Positions 18,665 through 27,680 are shown, numbered from the stretch's first letter. The stretch is 64,000 nucleotides of DNA from Xanthobacteraceae bacterium (GCA_031291445.1 JARLJA010000076.1:1-64000), one strand, 5' to 3'. The notes: a model not told the origin generated them from the letters alone. A program made the numbers and translations.

Positions 18665-18678
18665 TTGACCTGGGTCAA
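18665..18678. promoter_or_regulatory. FNR/FixK-type box upstream of the CrtI-like gene
   Basis: TTGACCTGGGTCAA is a perfect palindrome with the TTGAY-N4-RTCAA layout of FNR/FixK/AadR sites. Its centre is about 82 bp before the start codon of the minus-strand oxidoreductase, a plausible activator position. It implies induction at low oxygen. Confidence 0.6.
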
Positions 18679-18761
18679 GGGAGCGGGGGCTTGATCGGCG
18701 TCGAGTGGGGGGCCGTCCACTCGCGGGCGAGCGATTGATCCGCTGAGCTTCCGCAATCTCC

Positions 18762-18854
18762 TCGTCATTGCCGGGCTTGTCCCGGCCATCCACGCTTTCT
18801 TGCTTTCAGCAGCAGCCGTGAAGAGTGGACCCGCGGGTCAAGCCCGCGGGTGAC
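18762..18854. repeat. Palindromic intergenic repeat (family A/B hybrid)
   Basis: CGTCATTGCCGGGCTTGTCCCGG at the left and GTGGACCCGCGGGTCAAGCCCGCGGGTGACG at the right. It fills part of the 404-bp gap between the CrtI-like gene and the PPDK-like gene. The remaining bases up to 18993 show nothing recognisable. Confidence 0.75.
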
Positions 18855-18993
18855 GCAGAAGATTTGGTGAGGTCGTGGTTATCCGCTTTGGGTTCAGTGA
18901 ATGTGCGCGCTAATTGACCTGCTGCGTTTCGATAACTTCTGGGTCATGGCCGGGCATGACGAATAAAATAGCGACTCATCGCCGCTCGCCCCC

Positions 18994-20601
18994 TCACACC
19001 GACGGCGCGTGGACGCTTCCCGCCCTGACCGCCGCGCGCCAGCGTTCGACCTCGGCGAGCTCGGCCTCGGGCCGCCTCACCACGATGTCCCGGCGCCCCG
19101 GATAGATGCCCCCGGTGTCGCCGTCGATCGCAATCCAGTCGCCCTCGGCCAGCGCGGTGTCGCCGAGCCGGGCGCAGGCCGCGGCTTCGTCGATCACGAG
19201 CCCGCCGCAGCCGACCACGCAGGGCTTGCCGAGCTGGCGGGCCACCAGCGCGGCATGGGCGGTGCGGGCGCCGGCCGCGCTGACGATGCCGGCGGCGGTG
19301 GCGAAGCCGGCGACGTCGGCGGTGGAGGTCTCGGGGCGCAGCAGGATGACCGGTTCGCCGGAGGCGGCGAGACGGGCGGCAGCCTCGGCGGTAAAGGCGG
19401 CGCGGCCGACGGCGACGCCGCCCGAGGCGCCGGTGCCCGACAGCACCGCGGCGCCGTCGCCGGCGAGACGGGTCTCGGTCAGCGCGTCGAGGTCGATGTC
19501 CTCGATCCGGCGCAGCGCCTCGGCCGGGGCGATCAGGCCCTCGCGGACGAAGTCGGCGGCGATCCGCAGCGCCGCGCGCGGCGTGCGCTTGGCGGCGCGG
19601 GTCTGCAGCACATAGAGCTTGCCGTCCTCGACGGTGAACTCGACATCCTGGACGTCGCCGAATTCGCGCTCCAGCAACCTCAGCACGGCGCCGAGCTCGC
19701 CCGAAAGCCGCGGCAGCGCGCGCGCGATCATGGCCGGGCCGTCCGGCGGCCGCCGGCCCGAGACCACGTCCTCGCCCTGGCCCTCGAGCACCATGTCGAT
19801 CATCGGCTCCGGCGCGCCGGTGGACGGATCACGCGAGAACGCGACGCCGGCGCCGGACGTCAGCCCGGCATTCCCGAACACCATCGCCTGCACCGTGACC
19901 GCGGTGCCGGCGAGGTGTTCCAGATTCTCCAGCCGCCGGTAGGTCTTCGCCCGTTCGCTCATCCACGAGCGGTAGACCGCGCGCGCCGCGGCTTCGAGGT
20001 GGCTCATGGCGTCCTCGGCGAAGCCGTCCTCATGCTCCTCGATCAGGAGCTGTTCGTGATGCGCCAGCTCCTCGATCGCGGCGCTGTCGAAGTCGCGATC
20101 GCTGGCTGCGGCCTCGGCCGTCTTCATGCCGGCGAGCAGTTGCGCGAACGGCCCGGGATCGATCCCGAGCACGGTTTCGGCGTAGCTCTCGAGAAAGCGC
20201 CGGCGGCAGTCCCAGGCGAGCCGCGGCCGGCCGGTGGCGCGGATCAGGCCGTGGACGGCGTCCGCGGTGCAGCCGACGTCGAGCACGGTGTCGAGCATGC
20301 CGGGCATCGAGCGCTCCGCGCCGGAGCGCACCGAAACCAGCAGCGGTTGGCGGCGGTCACCGAATGTCTTGCCGGTCGCATGTTCGAGATAGGCGATGCC
20401 GTCGCGCAGCCCGTCGTGGAGGTGCTGGGCGGCGCGGGCGTCGCCCCTGATGACGGCGGCGCACAGCTTGATGGGGAGCACGAAGCCCGGCGGCACCGGC
20501 AGGCCGATCGCGGCCATGCGGATCAGATTGGCCGCCTTGGCGCCGACGCTGGCGGCGGAATGGAGATGCCCCGATCCGTCGCCGATCCGAATGATCTGCA
20601 C
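18994..20601 (-). CDS. PPDK-like protein lacking the PEP/pyruvate-binding barrel
   Basis: 535 residues, against about 880 in pyruvate phosphate dikinase. The N-terminal ATP-grasp part is present: GAKAANLIRMAAIGLPVPPGFVLP and LVSVRSGAERSMPGMLDTVLDVG, the latter being the PPDK form of the motif. The central swivelling domain is present with the phosphorylated His in ARTAHAALVARQLGKPCVVG (His449). The protein ends about 85 residues later, where the C-terminal TIM barrel should begin. It could therefore charge its His with phosphate from ATP but has no site for pyruvate. It follows a PhoU-like gene by 15 bp and is surely co-expressed, so a phosphotransfer role towards that partner is an inference. 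Confidence 0.85.
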   Translation of the reverse strand: MQIIRIGDGSGHLHSAASVGAKAANLIRMAAIGLPVPPGFVLPIKLCAAVIRGDARAAQHLHDGLRDGIAYLEHATGKTFGDRRQPLLVSVRSGAERSMPGMLDTVLDVGCTADAVHGLIRATGRPRLAWDCRRRFLESYAETVLGIDPGPFAQLLAGMKTAEAAASDRDFDSAAIEELAHHEQLLIEEHEDGFAEDAMSHLEAAARAVYRSWMSERAKTYRRLENLEHLAGTAVTVQAMVFGNAGLTSGAGVAFSRDPSTGAPEPMIDMVLEGQGEDVVSGRRPPDGPAMIARALPRLSGELGAVLRLLEREFGDVQDVEFTVEDGKLYVLQTRAAKRTPRAALRIAADFVREGLIAPAEALRRIEDIDLDALTETRLAGDGAAVLSGTGASGGVAVGRAAFTAEAAARLAASGEPVILLRPETSTADVAGFATAAGIVSAAGARTAHAALVARQLGKPCVVGCGGLVIDEAAACARLGDTALAEGDWIAIDGDTGGIYPGRRDIVVRRPEAELAEVERWRAAVRAGSVHAPSV

Positions 20602-20616
20602 TGTCGGCTCCTTCGC

Positions 20617-22545
20617 TCAGGTGGAGAGGTCGGTGATGACGTGGTGGCGCAACAGGTGTGCGAACCCGGCCAGCCGGTCGGTGGCGCGCTCCAGCGCGCG
20701 GGCGAGTTCGAGCAGGCCGAGCGCGGCCGCGACCTCGAAGCTGTCGGTCAGGATGCGGCGCGTCACCTCGCGCTCGAGCCGGTCGGCTTCGTGTTCGGCG
20801 TCGATCAGGCGCGTCACCTGGGCGAGCGCGTCGTCGGCGTCGATGCGATGGCCCTCGGGGCTGTCGGCAGCGGCCACCAGTCCCGACGCCGCGGCCTCGG
20901 TCGCGGTCATGGCGACGCCGCACAGCGCGGCGACCTCCGCCAGCACCTCGGCGTTGGCGCCGGCCGGCAGCAGCGAGGCGATGAAGGCCGCCTGCTCCAG
21001 TTCGTCGGTCGCCTGCTCGACGAGATCGGCGAGCTGGGCGATCACGCCGTGGGCGTTGAGGCGGCTGGTCTCGGCGCGGGCCTCGACCGCGATGCGGTCG
21101 GCCTTCTGTTCGATCTGCGCGGCGCGCGCAGCGAGGTTGGCCGCGGAGGTGACGTTGCCGGCCTGCAGCGCCGCCAGATGATGGGCGAGCAGCCCCGCGA
21201 TGTCGCGGCCGAGTCCGGCCTGGCGGACCACGATGGCGAGCAGCGTGCTGTCGACGCGCTCGAGGTGGCGGATCAGCTCGGCTTCGATCTGGTCGTGGAT
21301 CAGCCGCGCCGAGCGGCCGGCAACCAGGGATTCGGTCGAGATCCGCAGCACGGTCTTGAGAAAGTCGATCGCGGCGTCGCGGCCCAGCGCCTGTTCGAGC
21401 CGCTCGCCGAAGCCGATCCGGGTCGGGGCGGCGTTGCGCACGGCGGCGCTGATCAGGGCTTCGCCACCGAGTTCGAGGAAGCCGCGATGGCCGACGCGGT
21501 GGCGCGCCGCCCAGGTCAGGATCTGCACCGCGTCGGACTTGGAGACCAGGTTGCGCAGCACCTTGCGTGCCTTGTTCCAGTCGATCAGGAACACCAGCGC
21601 GGCGCCGAGCGCGGCGAGGCAGCGGTCGCGGTCGGTGGCGGTCTCGGCGTCGAAGCGTCCGGTGACGAGGTAGAACGTGCCGTCGTCGCCGAGGCCCTGC
21701 GCGGCGTGGCGGTCGAGCCCGCTCCAGGTCATGGCGAAGCCGTCGAGCAGGCTGACGAAGAAACGGGCGCGGGCGCGGTGCACGTCGGTATAAGTGACGG
21801 TCACGGTGTTGTCTTCGACCGCGATGACGACGACATGGGCGTCGGTGGTGCCGATGTCGTTCTGGATCACCAGCCGTTCGCCGGCGCGCGTCGCCATGGT
21901 GTCGAGGCCGGGATGATCGAATTTCAACGGCCTGGTCTCGTTGAGGCCCCGCATGAAGCCTTGCACCGCGCCGTGGTCGTCGGGCCGCAGCCCGAACGCA
22001 TGGGCGCCGGCGACGGTTTCCTCGGCGCAGGCCGCGGCGAGGCGGTTGAGCGCCTTGTGCAGGTCCATGACCAGGCGATGCAGGCTGTCGGCGCCGTCGG
22101 ACGCGACCGTGGTGAGGGCTGCGACCCGCGCCGGCGGGATGGTGTCGGCGGGCGCGAGCGCCCCCGCGGCCACGATCGCCTCGAACCGCTTTGTCATGGC
22201 GGCGCCGGCGGCGGCGTCGCCGGCGGCGACCGCGTGAATCATGGTGTCGGCGTCGCCGGCGATGTCGGCCAGCAGCGCTCCCAGGTTGGCGGCCTCGATG
22301 CCGCCCGCGGCGTTGAGATGCGCCCCGTTGATCAGGGCGGTCATCGCCGCGGCCGGAACGCCGGCGGCGCGGCATTCGGCCTCGAGATCGACGGCGACGC
22401 GGCCGGGCTGTTCCGCGCGCGCGGCCGCCGCCTGCAGCACGCTCAGGCGCAGCTTGATGCGATCGTTGGCGGCGAGCCCTTCGCCCACCAGCGCGGGAAG
22501 CAGGATGCCGCCTTCGCCGAGTTCCTCTATGATCCGTGACTTCAT
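20617..22545 (-). CDS. PhoU/DUF47-like domain protein paired with truncated PPDK
   Basis: 642 residues, unusually large. The C-terminal third (about 430-642) is helical with acidic EQKADRIAVEAR and DAEHEADRLEREVTRRIL segments, as in PhoU/DUF47 proteins that bind metal clusters and regulate phosphate uptake. The first 430 residues are not recognised. They include a region rich in beta structure (RLVIQNDIGTTDAHVVVIAVEDNTVTVTYTD) and a helical N-terminus. The ATG at 22545 has GGA ahead. The gene leads a two-gene operon with the PPDK-like protein. A link to phosphate or carbon control is inference from domains. Confidence 0.75.
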   Translation of the reverse strand: MKSRIIEELGEGGILLPALVGEGLAANDRIKLRLSVLQAAAARAEQPGRVAVDLEAECRAAGVPAAAMTALINGAHLNAAGGIEAANLGALLADIAGDADTMIHAVAAGDAAAGAAMTKRFEAIVAAGALAPADTIPPARVAALTTVASDGADSLHRLVMDLHKALNRLAAACAEETVAGAHAFGLRPDDHGAVQGFMRGLNETRPLKFDHPGLDTMATRAGERLVIQNDIGTTDAHVVVIAVEDNTVTVTYTDVHRARARFFVSLLDGFAMTWSGLDRHAAQGLGDDGTFYLVTGRFDAETATDRDRCLAALGAALVFLIDWNKARKVLRNLVSKSDAVQILTWAARHRVGHRGFLELGGEALISAAVRNAAPTRIGFGERLEQALGRDAAIDFLKTVLRISTESLVAGRSARLIHDQIEAELIRHLERVDSTLLAIVVRQAGLGRDIAGLLAHHLAALQAGNVTSAANLAARAAQIEQKADRIAVEARAETSRLNAHGVIAQLADLVEQATDELEQAAFIASLLPAGANAEVLAEVAALCGVAMTATEAAASGLVAAADSPEGHRIDADDALAQVTRLIDAEHEADRLEREVTRRILTDSFEVAAALGLLELARALERATDRLAGFAHLLRHHVITDLST

Positions 22546-22900
22546 CGGTTTCCGTCCGCGTTTCGCCGGTCACATTATGCGGAGCGGGGAACGCAGCCTT
22601 GCGCTAGATCATTCATGAAAGTGTCGCATTCGCCGCGACGCGCCGGGCCGGCAAAACGACGGTGGATGGGTCGCAATTGCGGTGGATCAATCGCGTCTCG
22701 CGCGGCCGGCGTTATGGGTGGCCCTTGAAAAAAAAGACGCAGCCGCCATAGCCTGTAAACGGCGCCGAGTCCTTTATCATCGCTGCCGCCCTGGCGTTCG
22801 CAAAAGGAACGCAAACAGCGACTACAGGTTGGTGCTTGGCACTGTCGCGCGATTCACCGGCGCGGCGACGTCATCGGCGGATCGGAAGATCGGGGATGCG
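22546..22900. other. Divergent intergenic region, nothing definite
   Basis: 355 bp between the PhoU-like gene and the small zinc-ribbon-like gene. It contains a run of A (GAAAAAAAAGACG near 22727) and the near-palindrome TCGCAATTGCGG. A FixK-like TTGCGCTAGATCAT (about 22600) lacks the final CAA and was not accepted. No ORF with a ribosome site was found. Confidence 0.35.
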
Positions 22901-23152
22901 ATGATCATTACTGACGTCACATGCGAGTGCGGAGCGTCATACCGGTGCGCGGAGTCGCACACGCTGAGCGGGACCGCCGGCGAGTTCGTCTGCGTGTGCT
23001 GCGGCGAGCTGCTGGAATCGTGGACCGAACCCCGGGAGCGGGCCTACCGGCTGGTGACCTCCACCGAGCGTCTCTACGCCCATCCCAAGGTGCCGCCGTC
23101 ACCGCTGCACGCGAGCCCGCCGGTCGCGGCCGAGGCGCCGGTCGCCGGATGA
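22901..23152 (+). CDS. Small Cys-rich (zinc-ribbon-like) protein
   Basis: 83 residues starting MIITDVTCECGASYRCAES. The cysteines fall as CEC...C and CVCCGELLESW, suggesting a zinc ribbon. The tail is Pro/Ala-rich and probably disordered. The start at 22901 is preferred to the track start at 22682 because the upstream part is low-complexity, although the ribosome site is weak. No function can be assigned. Confidence 0.6.
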   Translation: MIITDVTCECGASYRCAESHTLSGTAGEFVCVCCGELLESWTEPRERAYRLVTSTERLYAHPKVPPSPLHASPPVAAEAPVAG

Positions 23153-23196
23153 GACGACCGCTGGCGGCGCGGCGCTCCACCCGCTGCCTGGCGTAG

Positions 23197-23330
23197 TTTC
23201 AAGCGATTCTAAATTCGCGCCGCCGCTGCCCGGGAACGGGTGGGGCCTCGCAAATGCCCGAAACTCAACGACAAATCCTGCCGTTTGGAACGGCTCGAGA
23301 CTGCGTGAGTCAGTTTGTAATCGCTCCAGA
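23197..23330. promoter_or_regulatory. Three ICE-like (Irr) half-palindromes upstream of the porin fusion
   Basis: TTTCAAGCGATTCTAAA (23197-23213) matches the rhizobial iron control element TTTAGAA-N3-TTCTAAA at 14 of 17 positions. TTTGGAACGGCTCGAGACTG (23284-) and TTTGTAATCGCTCCAGACTG (23314-) are weaker, share 15 of 20 bases with each other and are spaced 30 bp apart. This is the main content of the 302-bp gap before the porin gene. Iron-linked control by Irr is possible but unproven. Confidence 0.4.
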
Positions 23331-23454
23331 CTGGCCGCCGGTCGCTTGATCGCGCCGATCGGTCGCGTACTCCTGCACATCATTGTCGTGAGCAGCACTT
23401 GCGTCGGGCGCGGCCCACGAACGGGGTGTCGCGGGCAGGCGGGAGCGGGGACTG

Positions 23455-25542
23455 GTGCGACTGCTGGGAATTCATCGGCGGGTCGGCGCGGTCGCGGTTT
23501 CGCTTCCGCTCCTGGGTGCGCCGCTGGCCGCCGCCGACTTCGCCACGCCGTTCGCCGTGAAGGCGCCGCCGGCCTCGCCGCTATACGACTGGACCGGGTT
23601 TTATGTCGGCGGCCATGTCGGCCTCGCGTTCGGGGATTCGAACTGGACCGCAAGCGCCACGGGGGCGGGGACGCCGGCCGCCGCCGGATCGCTCACCATG
23701 TACCAGTCGCCCAACGCGTTCTATGAGAGCGGCAGCTGGCTGCTGGGCGTGCAGGGCGGCTACAACTACATGCTGACCAATCGCATGGTGCTCGGCGTCG
23801 AAGTCGACGCCACGTTCCCGGCATTCCAGAACCCCGCCGGGCTTTCCACCGGCGGCATCGCCAGCTTCACCGCGCCGACCCTCGGCGCGGTCACCTACAG
23901 CGAGACCATGCTGTCGTCCGGCACGGTGCGCGGCCGCATCGGCTACGCGCCCGGCAACTGGCTGTTCTACGGCACCTTCGGCTTCGCCTGGACCTATGAC
24001 CAGCAGACGCTGACGCAGGCCGCCTCCGGCTTTTCCGAATCCCCGCTGCTGTGGCGGCTCGGCTGGGCCGCCGGCGCGGGCATCGAGGCGCCGATCGCGC
24101 CGAGCTGGACGGTGAAGGGCGAGTACCTGTGGACCGGCTTTCCGAGCCAGAGCGTCAGCTATCCGGCCTCCGGGCAGCGCATCGGCTCCTCGCTCGCGTT
24201 GCAGGAGCTTCGGCTCAGCCTGAACTACCGCTTCGACGATCCGTCGCGGCCCGCGGCCTTCGCCCCGTCGCGGTTCACGCCGACGGCCGACGTGTTCGCC
24301 GTCCACGGCCAGGCGACGTTCACCGAACAGGCCTATCCTTCGTTCCGTTCGCCTTATGCGGGCCAGAACAGCCTCGACGGCACCGCGCAGGGCCGCGAGA
24401 CCATCGACGCCACGCTCTCCACCGGGGTGAAGCTGTGGCCGGGCGCCGAGTTCTGGGCCAACCCGGAGATCGACCAGGGTTTCGGCTTCAACAACACCCA
24501 CGGTCTCGCCGGCTTTCCCAGCGCCGAGTCCTATAAGCTGGGCTGGGCCTATCCTTACGCGCGCGTCCAGCGCGCCTTCGTGCGCCAGACCATCAACCTC
24601 GGTGGCGAACCCGAGACCGTCGACGCCGACTTCACCCAGTTCGCCGGCACACGCTCGGCCGACCGCCTGGTGCTGACGGTTGGGCGCTTCGGCGTCGTCG
24701 ACATCTTCGACACCAACCGCTTCGCCAACAACCCCAAGTCCGACTTCCTCAACTGGTCGATGATCAATACCGGCACCTTCGACTATGCCGGCGACGGCTG
24801 GGGCTACACCTACGGCGCCGCGGCCGAATGGTACACCGGGCGCTGGACCTTCCGCGCCGGCGTGTTCGACCTCTCCAACACGCCGGCCGGCGGCGCGAGC
24901 CCGACCGCCTACGCGCTCGATCCGACCTTCCGGCAGTTCCAGATGGTCGGCGAGATCGAGGAGCGGCATGAATTGTGGGGCCAGCCCGGCAAGATCAAGG
25001 TCACCGGGTTCCTGAGCCGCGGCGCGGCCGGCGCCTACGATGCGGCGGTGGCGATCGCGCAGGCGACGGGCCAGCCCGCCGATATCAACGCGGTGCGCGC
25101 GACCACCAGCCGGCCCGGCGTCAGCGTCAATTTCGAGCAGCAGCTCACCGAGACGCTGGGCGTGTTCGGGCGCGCCGGCTGGGCCGACGGCAACGTCGAG
25201 CCGTGGGACTTCACCGACATCGACCGCACGGCGCAGCTCGGCGTGTCGATCAGCGGCAAGGCCTGGGGCCGGCCCGACGACACCATCGGCGTGGCCGGCG
25301 TGCTCAACGGCATTTCCAGCCAGCACGTGGCGTTCCTCAACGCCGGCGGGCTCGGCATCCTGATCGGCGACGGCCAGCTGACCAACTATGGGATCGAGAA
25401 GATCTTCGAGGCCTATTACAGCTACGCGCTCACCGCGTCGACGAAGCTGACCTTCGACTATCAGTTCATCGCCGATCCCGGCTACAACGCCGACCGCGGC
25501 CCGGTGAACATCTTCGCCGGCCGCGTCCACTGGCAGTTCTAG
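23455..25542 (+). CDS. Outer-membrane fusion: Omp31-like barrel plus OprB-type porin
   Basis: 695 residues starting at GTG 23455. A signal peptide (MRLLGIHRRVGAVAVSLPLLGAPLAAA) is followed by an eight-strand OmpA/Omp31-type barrel (about 45-265: DWTGFYVGGHVGLAFGDSNW ... ELRLSLNYRF). Then comes a second, larger module (about 280-695) resembling the OprB carbohydrate porin family (VHGQATFTEQAYPSFRSPYAGQNSL ... NIFAGRVHWQF), ending in the aromatic F needed for outer-membrane insertion. The protein thus carries two barrels in one chain. OprB porins admit sugars, and the small barrel may anchor or gate. Three ICE-like sites upstream hint at iron control. Confidence 0.85.
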   Translation: MRLLGIHRRVGAVAVSLPLLGAPLAAADFATPFAVKAPPASPLYDWTGFYVGGHVGLAFGDSNWTASATGAGTPAAAGSLTMYQSPNAFYESGSWLLGVQGGYNYMLTNRMVLGVEVDATFPAFQNPAGLSTGGIASFTAPTLGAVTYSETMLSSGTVRGRIGYAPGNWLFYGTFGFAWTYDQQTLTQAASGFSESPLLWRLGWAAGAGIEAPIAPSWTVKGEYLWTGFPSQSVSYPASGQRIGSSLALQELRLSLNYRFDDPSRPAAFAPSRFTPTADVFAVHGQATFTEQAYPSFRSPYAGQNSLDGTAQGRETIDATLSTGVKLWPGAEFWANPEIDQGFGFNNTHGLAGFPSAESYKLGWAYPYARVQRAFVRQTINLGGEPETVDADFTQFAGTRSADRLVLTVGRFGVVDIFDTNRFANNPKSDFLNWSMINTGTFDYAGDGWGYTYGAAAEWYTGRWTFRAGVFDLSNTPAGGASPTAYALDPTFRQFQMVGEIEERHELWGQPGKIKVTGFLSRGAAGAYDAAVAIAQATGQPADINAVRATTSRPGVSVNFEQQLTETLGVFGRAGWADGNVEPWDFTDIDRTAQLGVSISGKAWGRPDDTIGVAGVLNGISSQHVAFLNAGGLGILIGDGQLTNYGIEKIFEAYYSYALTASTKLTFDYQFIADPGYNADRGPVNIFAGRVHWQF

Positions 25543-25576
25543 CGTGTCGAGCCGCCATTTCCGGTGCCGAGCACTT

Positions 25577-25690
25577 CGTCATTCCGGACGGCCCACGCAG
25601 TGGGCCGAGCCGGAACCCCGCAATTTGAGCCGCTGAGCATCCCAACTTCGAGATTCCGGGCTCGATGCTTCGCATCGCCTCGGAATGGCG
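25577..25690. repeat. Palindromic intergenic repeat (family C)
   Basis: CGTCATTCCGGACGGCCCACGCAGTGGGCC at the left and GGGCTCGATGCTTCGCATCGCCTCGGAATGG at the right. It ends ten bases before the mocR 3'-end fragment at the left edge of the nitrile hydratase island. Confidence 0.72.
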
Positions 25691-25698
25691 AATCAACC

Positions 25699-25739
25699 AC
25701 CCCTACAAGAAGGGCGACGTCAGCGAGGGCGGGCCTTCG
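25699..25739 (-). pseudogene. Displaced 3'-end fragment of the MocR regulator gene
   Basis: 41 bases identical at 39 positions to 35963-36003, the last codons and stop of the intact mocR gene. On the minus strand it reads EGPPSLTSPFL-stop, exactly the MocR C-terminus. It lies in the same orientation as the intact gene and on the opposite side of the nitrile hydratase island, giving direct repeats 10.26 kb apart. The rest of the 345-bp gap (25543-25887) shows no gene. Confidence 0.8.
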
Positions 25740-25887
25740 GGACTGAAGCTGCCGCACGAACCGTCCTGAAGGCGAGGGTGCGTCGGTAGTCTTAGGTTGG
25801 CGTCAGGGACTGCTCAGCGCGGTCGTTTCCATATTGCGCGCTGAACGATCGTTCTGGTAGCGTTCCACCTCGCAGCTTGGCGGTTCC

Positions 25888-26976
25888 ATGCGTGCCCAGT
25901 GCACTGGGGTTAGAGCGGTGAGTCGAGCAAGTCTGAAGATCGCCCTATTGGTGCCTCAAGAAGGCCCGATGGGAATTTGGGCGCCGTCCTGCGAGGCAAG
26001 CGCCATCCTTGCCGTTGCGGAGCTCAACTACAACGGCGGCGTTCTTGGGCGCCAGCTGGACCTCGTCGTGGTGAATGCCGGCATGACCGATGCCAGTGCC
26101 GCCGCCGCAGCAGCGACGGTCGCCGGCATCGACAGGGTCGACGTCGTTGTCGCGATGGTGACGAGCTCTGCGAGAAAGCTGGTCGCGCGCGAGCTGCACA
26201 GGCGCTGCGTGCCATTCATCTACACACCGCAGTTCGAGGGTGGGGCACTCGATCCCGGTGTTGTCGCCGTGGGTGAGACCGCCGAGGACCTGTTGAGGCC
26301 GGGACTTTCCTGGCTTGCCGACGAAAAGAACGCCAGCCGTTTCTTCCTGGTGGGCAACGACTACGTCTGGCCGCTGCAATCAATGACGCGAGCACGTCAT
26401 ATGATCTGCGATATGGGTTGCCTCGTCGTTGGAAACGCCATAGTCCCTTTCGGTGTCGAAGATCACGAGCAACTGCTGAGGCGGATTTCCCAAGCTCGTC
26501 CGCACGTCGTCGTATCATGGCTATTGGGGCAGGAGGCGGTCGTTTTCAATCGAGCCTTCGCGGCTGCGGGACTGTCGTCCCGAATCCTGCGTTTCAGCAC
26601 CGCTATCGACGAAACCATCCTCTACGCCATCGGGGAAGCCTGTTCTGCGGATCTCTATGTCGCCTCGGGATATTTCTCCAGCCTCCGTTCTCATAACAAC
26701 GCCGCGTTTCTGGAGCGTTATCATACCTATTTTGGAGACACGCCGCCGCCTATCAACGCGTTTGGCGAATCCCTCTACGAAGGCGTTCACTGCGTTGCGG
26801 GTCTGGTCGAGGCGGCTGGCAGCCTGCATCCTTGGGACCTGCGCCGGAAAGTCGGACGTGCGGCGCAGGAACGGACGGCTCGCGGCTTCAAGAACCAAAT
26901 CGTTGCAGGTGCCGCTCACCCGATCCACTTGGCCATAGCCGAGGGACACGATTTCCGGGTGATCGCGCCTCGGTAA
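25888..26976 (+). CDS. AmiC/NhhC-like ligand-binding protein, probable nitrile hydratase regulator
   Basis: 362 residues with a type I periplasmic-binding fold but no signal peptide: SLKIALLVPQEGPMGIWAPSCEASAILAVAELN and RFFLVGNDYVWPLQSMTRARHM. AmiC senses amides in Pseudomonas, and NhhC/NhlC relatives are required for nitrile hydratase expression in Rhodococcus rhodochrous J1. Here it sits at the head of the nitrile hydratase island, next to a MarR gene, matching the J1 pair. It probably binds an amide or nitrile in the cytoplasm and relieves repression. A start at GTG 25918 is possible. Lower GC than the core genes is apparent by eye. Confidence 0.8.
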   Translation: MRAQCTGVRAVSRASLKIALLVPQEGPMGIWAPSCEASAILAVAELNYNGGVLGRQLDLVVVNAGMTDASAAAAAATVAGIDRVDVVVAMVTSSARKLVARELHRRCVPFIYTPQFEGGALDPGVVAVGETAEDLLRPGLSWLADEKNASRFFLVGNDYVWPLQSMTRARHMICDMGCLVVGNAIVPFGVEDHEQLLRRISQARPHVVVSWLLGQEAVVFNRAFAAAGLSSRILRFSTAIDETILYAIGEACSADLYVASGYFSSLRSHNNAAFLERYHTYFGDTPPPINAFGESLYEGVHCVAGLVEAAGSLHPWDLRRKVGRAAQERTARGFKNQIVAGAAHPIHLAIAEGHDFRVIAPR

Positions 26977-27018
26977 ACCGGAGCGAGCTCAACGGCGCGC
27001 AAGCCGGAGCCGGCCGCA

Positions 27019-27444
27019 TCACTCGCGCATCAGCCCGCGCAACAGGCGGGTAAGCTCCTTGGCTTTCGCCAGGTCCAGCCGCTCGACCAGATTGCGTTGC
27101 TGCGCGCTCAGAATTCCCTTCAGCCGCTTGTGCAGCGCATTGCCCTTTGTCCCCAGGAAGATCCGAATCCGGCGCCGGTCGTTGGGCGCGACGGCGCGGT
27201 ACACCAGCGCTTCGACCACCATGCGATCCACGATCTTGGTCAGCGACGAAGCGTCGACGAGCACGGCCGATGCGAGCTCTCCCATCGATAGACCGTCCGA
27301 TTCAGCCAGCGCGTTCAGGATTCGAAACTGTTCGATTGGAATCCCCTCGGGACGAAGGGATTCCTGCAGTTCTTCCTCAAGCTGACGATTAACGGTGGCG
27401 ATCAAATAGGCGATTTGATCTTGCATAGTCGTGCGGTCGGCCAC
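27019..27444 (-). CDS. MarR-family regulator of the nitrile hydratase island
   Basis: 141 residues, a winged-helix MarR protein with the recognition region GLSMGELASAVLVDASSLTKIVDRM and the wing DRRRIRIFLGTKG. It starts at GTG 27444 (alternative ATG 27426) and ends convergent with the AmiC-like gene. NhhD/NhlD of Rhodococcus J1 are MarR-like proteins paired with an AmiC homologue, so the arrangement is the same. The divergent promoter region and the alpha-subunit promoter both carry AATTAC/GTAATT palindromes that fit a MarR dimer. Role inferred from context. Confidence 0.85.
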   Translation of the reverse strand: MADRTTMQDQIAYLIATVNRQLEEELQESLRPEGIPIEQFRILNALAESDGLSMGELASAVLVDASSLTKIVDRMVVEALVYRAVAPNDRRRIRIFLGTKGNALHKRLKGILSAQQRNLVERLDLAKAKELTRLLRGLMRE

Positions 27445-27680
27445 GAGAGATCCCAGTTCAAAACGGCGTCGTTCGCGAGTATCTCAACTCAGAATGGATG
27501 AAGTTCCGGCGACCTGCAAGTTATTTGGGCGTCGGATGCCGAACAGTTGAGCGAAGCGCCGCGCCGCGGGTTGCATTGGCGAACCGATTCTCCCGGTCAC
27601 GAGGACAATTCATGAGTTCGCAGTCGAGCGGTCGCGTCCGCGCGCCCGAATGCACGTGAGGCGCGTCTCCGTCCCCGCTT

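Noticed and set aside
19009-22539. 1176-residue plus-strand ORF opposite the PPDK/PhoU genes
   Set aside because: It is an antisense shadow produced by high GC at third positions. It has low-complexity Gly/Arg/Asp content and no ribosome site, and both minus-strand genes have clear domains.
22598-22612. FixK box TTGCGCTAGATCAT before the PhoU-like gene
   Set aside because: The right half ends CAT instead of CAA, breaking the symmetry needed.
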